Shown piece after piece: positions 62,555 to 64,000 of a stretch of 64,000 bases of DNA. Location: positions 1-64,000 of the forward strand of contig JANRIO010000052.1 in NCBI GenBank assembly GCA_033764875.1, written 5' to 3'. The position numbers and the translations under genes are program-made. Every line of letters starts with the position of its first letter. Position 1 is the stretch's first letter. This DNA is from AWTP1-13 sp033764875. GTDB lineage: Bacteria; Pseudomonadota; Alphaproteobacteria; Rhizobiales; Hyphomicrobiaceae. The notes under the pieces are model-generated. The model did not search any database and had not been told where the DNA came from. It was given only the letters and a program-made list of their open reading frames with translations.

Positions 62555-63721
62555 ATGCGCCTGATCACAAACACACAAGACCTCGCCCGAGCCTGCTCCG
62601 ACCTTGCCCGCAACGACTTCGTCGCTGTGGACACGGAGTTCATTCGCGAGCAGACGTTCTGGCCGAGGCTCTGCCTGATCCAGATGGCCGGGCCCGACAC
62701 GGAGGCGCTGGTCGATCCGCTGGCGCCGGGCATCGACCTCAAGCCGTTCTACGAGCTGATGGCGGACACGCGCGTGGCCAAGGTGTTCCACGCGGCGCGG
62801 CAGGACGTGGAGATCGTCTGGAACCAGGCGCAGACGATCCCGACGCCGATGTTCGACACGCAGGTGGCGGCGATGGTGTGCGGGTTCGGCGAATCGGTCA
62901 GCTACGTCAACCTGGTCAAGCAGGTGCTGGGGCGCGACCTCGACAAGACCTCGCGCTTCACCGACTGGTCGCGGCGGCCCCTGTCGCAGAGCCAGCTCAC
63001 CTACGCGCTGGGCGACGTCACGCACCTGCGCGACCTGTACCCCAAGATCAAGGCGGAGCTGGAGGCGACGGGGCGCAGCAACTGGCTCGACGAGGAGATG
63101 GCGGACCTGATCGATCCCGCCACCTACCGCGCCGATCCCGAGCACGCCTGGCAGCGCCTGAAGCTGCGCGTCAAGAACCGCAAGGCGCTCGCCGTGCTGA
63201 TGGAGATCGCCGCCTGGCGCGAGCGGGCGGCGCAGGCGCAGGACGTGCCGCGCAACCGCATCCTCAGGGACGAGGCCCTCTACGACATCGTCAGCCACGC
63301 GCCGACGACGCCGGAGAAGCTGTCGGAGCTGAGGACGCTGAGCGAGGGCTTCTCGCGCTCGGCGCGGGCGCGCGAGATCATCGAGGCGGTGCAGAAGGGC
63401 CTGGCGCGCGATCCGCGCACGGTGCCGCCGTTGCGCTCGGGCGTGCCGCTGCCGGCCGAGAAGGTGGCGCTGGTCGACCTGCTGCGCGTGCTGCTCAAGA
63501 GCTGCGCGGCGCGCAACAAGGTGGCGCCGCGGCTGGTCGCCGACGGCGACGACCTGGAGCGCCTCGCCGTCGAGGACAATCCCGACATCCCGGCCATGCG
63601 CGGCTGGCGCTTCGACCTGTTCGGGGCGCTGGTGGCGCAGATGAAGCGGGGCGAGCTCGCCCTGCGCGTCGAGAACGGCGAGGTGGTCGCCGTGCCGGTC
63701 GGGCCGCCACAGACCTCCTGA
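62555..63721 (+). CDS. rnd: Ribonuclease D
   Basis: 3'-to-5' exoribonuclease trimming tRNA and other small RNAs. 388 residues. DEDD acidic residues: VDTEF near residue 27 (Asp, Glu), HAARQDVEIVW near 82 (Asp), and the third motif in YALGDVTHLRDLY near 150 (Tyr-x3-Asp). An HRDC domain covers about 205-285 (LKLRVKNRKALAVLMEIAAWRERAAQAQDVPRNRIL), and a second one is possible at 295-375. Full length. Start at 62555 opens directly into the nuclease domain; no clear ribosome site. Confidence 0.95.
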   Translation: MRLITNTQDLARACSDLARNDFVAVDTEFIREQTFWPRLCLIQMAGPDTEALVDPLAPGIDLKPFYELMADTRVAKVFHAARQDVEIVWNQAQTIPTPMFDTQVAAMVCGFGESVSYVNLVKQVLGRDLDKTSRFTDWSRRPLSQSQLTYALGDVTHLRDLYPKIKAELEATGRSNWLDEEMADLIDPATYRADPEHAWQRLKLRVKNRKALAVLMEIAAWRERAAQAQDVPRNRILRDEALYDIVSHAPTTPEKLSELRTLSEGFSRSARAREIIEAVQKGLARDPRTVPPLRSGVPLPAEKVALVDLLRVLLKSCAARNKVAPRLVADGDDLERLAVEDNPDIPAMRGWRFDLFGALVAQMKRGELALRVENGEVVAVPVGPPQTS

Positions 63722-63792
63722 GGCCTTCGCCGGCTCCGTTGCTGCGGCAACGCAGCAGCGCGATGCTCCCTCGATCCCTTGCCTCCGGCCGC

Positions 63793-64000
63793 TCAGGCGC
63801 GATCGGCCTTGGCCGCAGACGGCGGCCCCCAGGGCGTGACGTAGATGCCGAGCCCGGTGGCGGCGCCGTAGAGGGCGAGCGAGGCGGCGACGAGGGCGAA
63901 CAGGCCCCACAGCGGCGCGGCACTCGCCGTCAGCAGCCAGCCGCCGAGGATGACCACCAGGAGGCGCAGCGTGCCCGCCAGCACCGGCTGCAGCACCTTG
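63793..64000 (-). CDS. C-terminal end of a membrane protein, probably MATE-type transporter (5' end outside window)
   Basis: Only the last 68 or so codons are inside the window; the frame stays open to the edge. It shows two membrane helices (LRLLVVILGGWLLTA and LWGLFALVAASLALYGAATGLGIY) and a short polar tail PPSAAKADRA. The Leu-Arg-Leu-x3-x-Gly-Gly-Trp opening resembles the end of MATE efflux proteins, but the piece is too short to be sure. Confidence 0.55.
   Translation of the reverse strand, partial: KVLQPVLAGTLRLLVVILGGWLLTASAAPLWGLFALVAASLALYGAATGLGIYVTPWGPPSAAKADRA

Overview
The window is GC-rich, densely coded chromosomal DNA from an alphaproteobacterium, most likely of the order Hyphomicrobiales (Rhizobiales). 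The signs are an hslV-hslU pair divergent from hisB, a glycerate kinase / DUF1036 / pyruvate kinase cluster, an N-formylglutamate amidohydrolase coupled to a DUF1244 gene, a TIGR01459-type HAD protein, aspS divergent from rnd, and many short interspersed palindromes of the 'ATGCCCGC..GCGGGCAT' and 'CTCGGG..CCCGAG' kinds. I cannot name the genus. I saw no rRNA, tRNA, insertion sequence, prophage or CRISPR array.

Layout. 1-10.4 kb: housekeeping genes (a SulP transporter cut by the window edge, hisB, hslVU, infA) and small or secreted enzymes (alpha/beta hydrolase, HAD hydrolase, DUF1330 protein, M23 peptidase), with two repeat-rich gaps. 10.4-27.6 kb: an accessory-looking locus. Three leftward genes encode a type I secretion adaptor (HlyD family), its ABC exporter with an inactive C39-like domain, and a TPR-containing GT41/SPINDLY glycosyltransferase. 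They diverge from one 10.8-kb gene for a 3,612-residue protein built almost only of an eight-residue Thr-rich repeat (about 450 copies). 27.6-38.8 kb: pyruvate kinase, DUF1036 and glycerate kinase; N-formylglutamate amidohydrolase and DUF1244; an O-acetylhomoserine sulfhydrylase; a chemoreceptor; a 2Fe-2S ferredoxin; an orphan SsuA/NMT1-like binding protein; and a LysR regulator. 38.9-48.1 kb: a likely nitrogen-scavenging operon with a family 5 binding protein, two permeases, a fused double ATPase, and AtzG-, AtzE-, AtzH- and AtzF-like proteins. 48.2-64 kb: HAD protein, degenerate EAL protein, omega-aminotransferase, atypical SDR, XRE regulator divergent from an EamA exporter, a Cache chemoreceptor, an FMN-dependent alpha-hydroxyacid dehydrogenase, a PEP mutase/isocitrate lyase-family protein, aspS, rnd, and the end of a probable multidrug transporter.

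The most interesting system is the 10.4-27.6 kb locus. Measured directly from the coordinates of marker codons, the giant protein has a second order of repetition. Every 576 bases (192 residues, exactly 24 octads) a Lys-marked octad returns, in register over 18 positions from about 17.2 to 27.0 kb. There is one 3-base slip near 22.33 kb, and Arg or another residue occasionally replaces Lys. A dedicated exporter plus a GT41 glycosyltransferase beside a polymer with several Thr/Ser per octad suggests a secreted, possibly heavily O-glycosylated giant surface fibre. The repeat architecture is seen in the sequence; secretion and glycosylation are inferred from family knowledge and gene neighbourhood.
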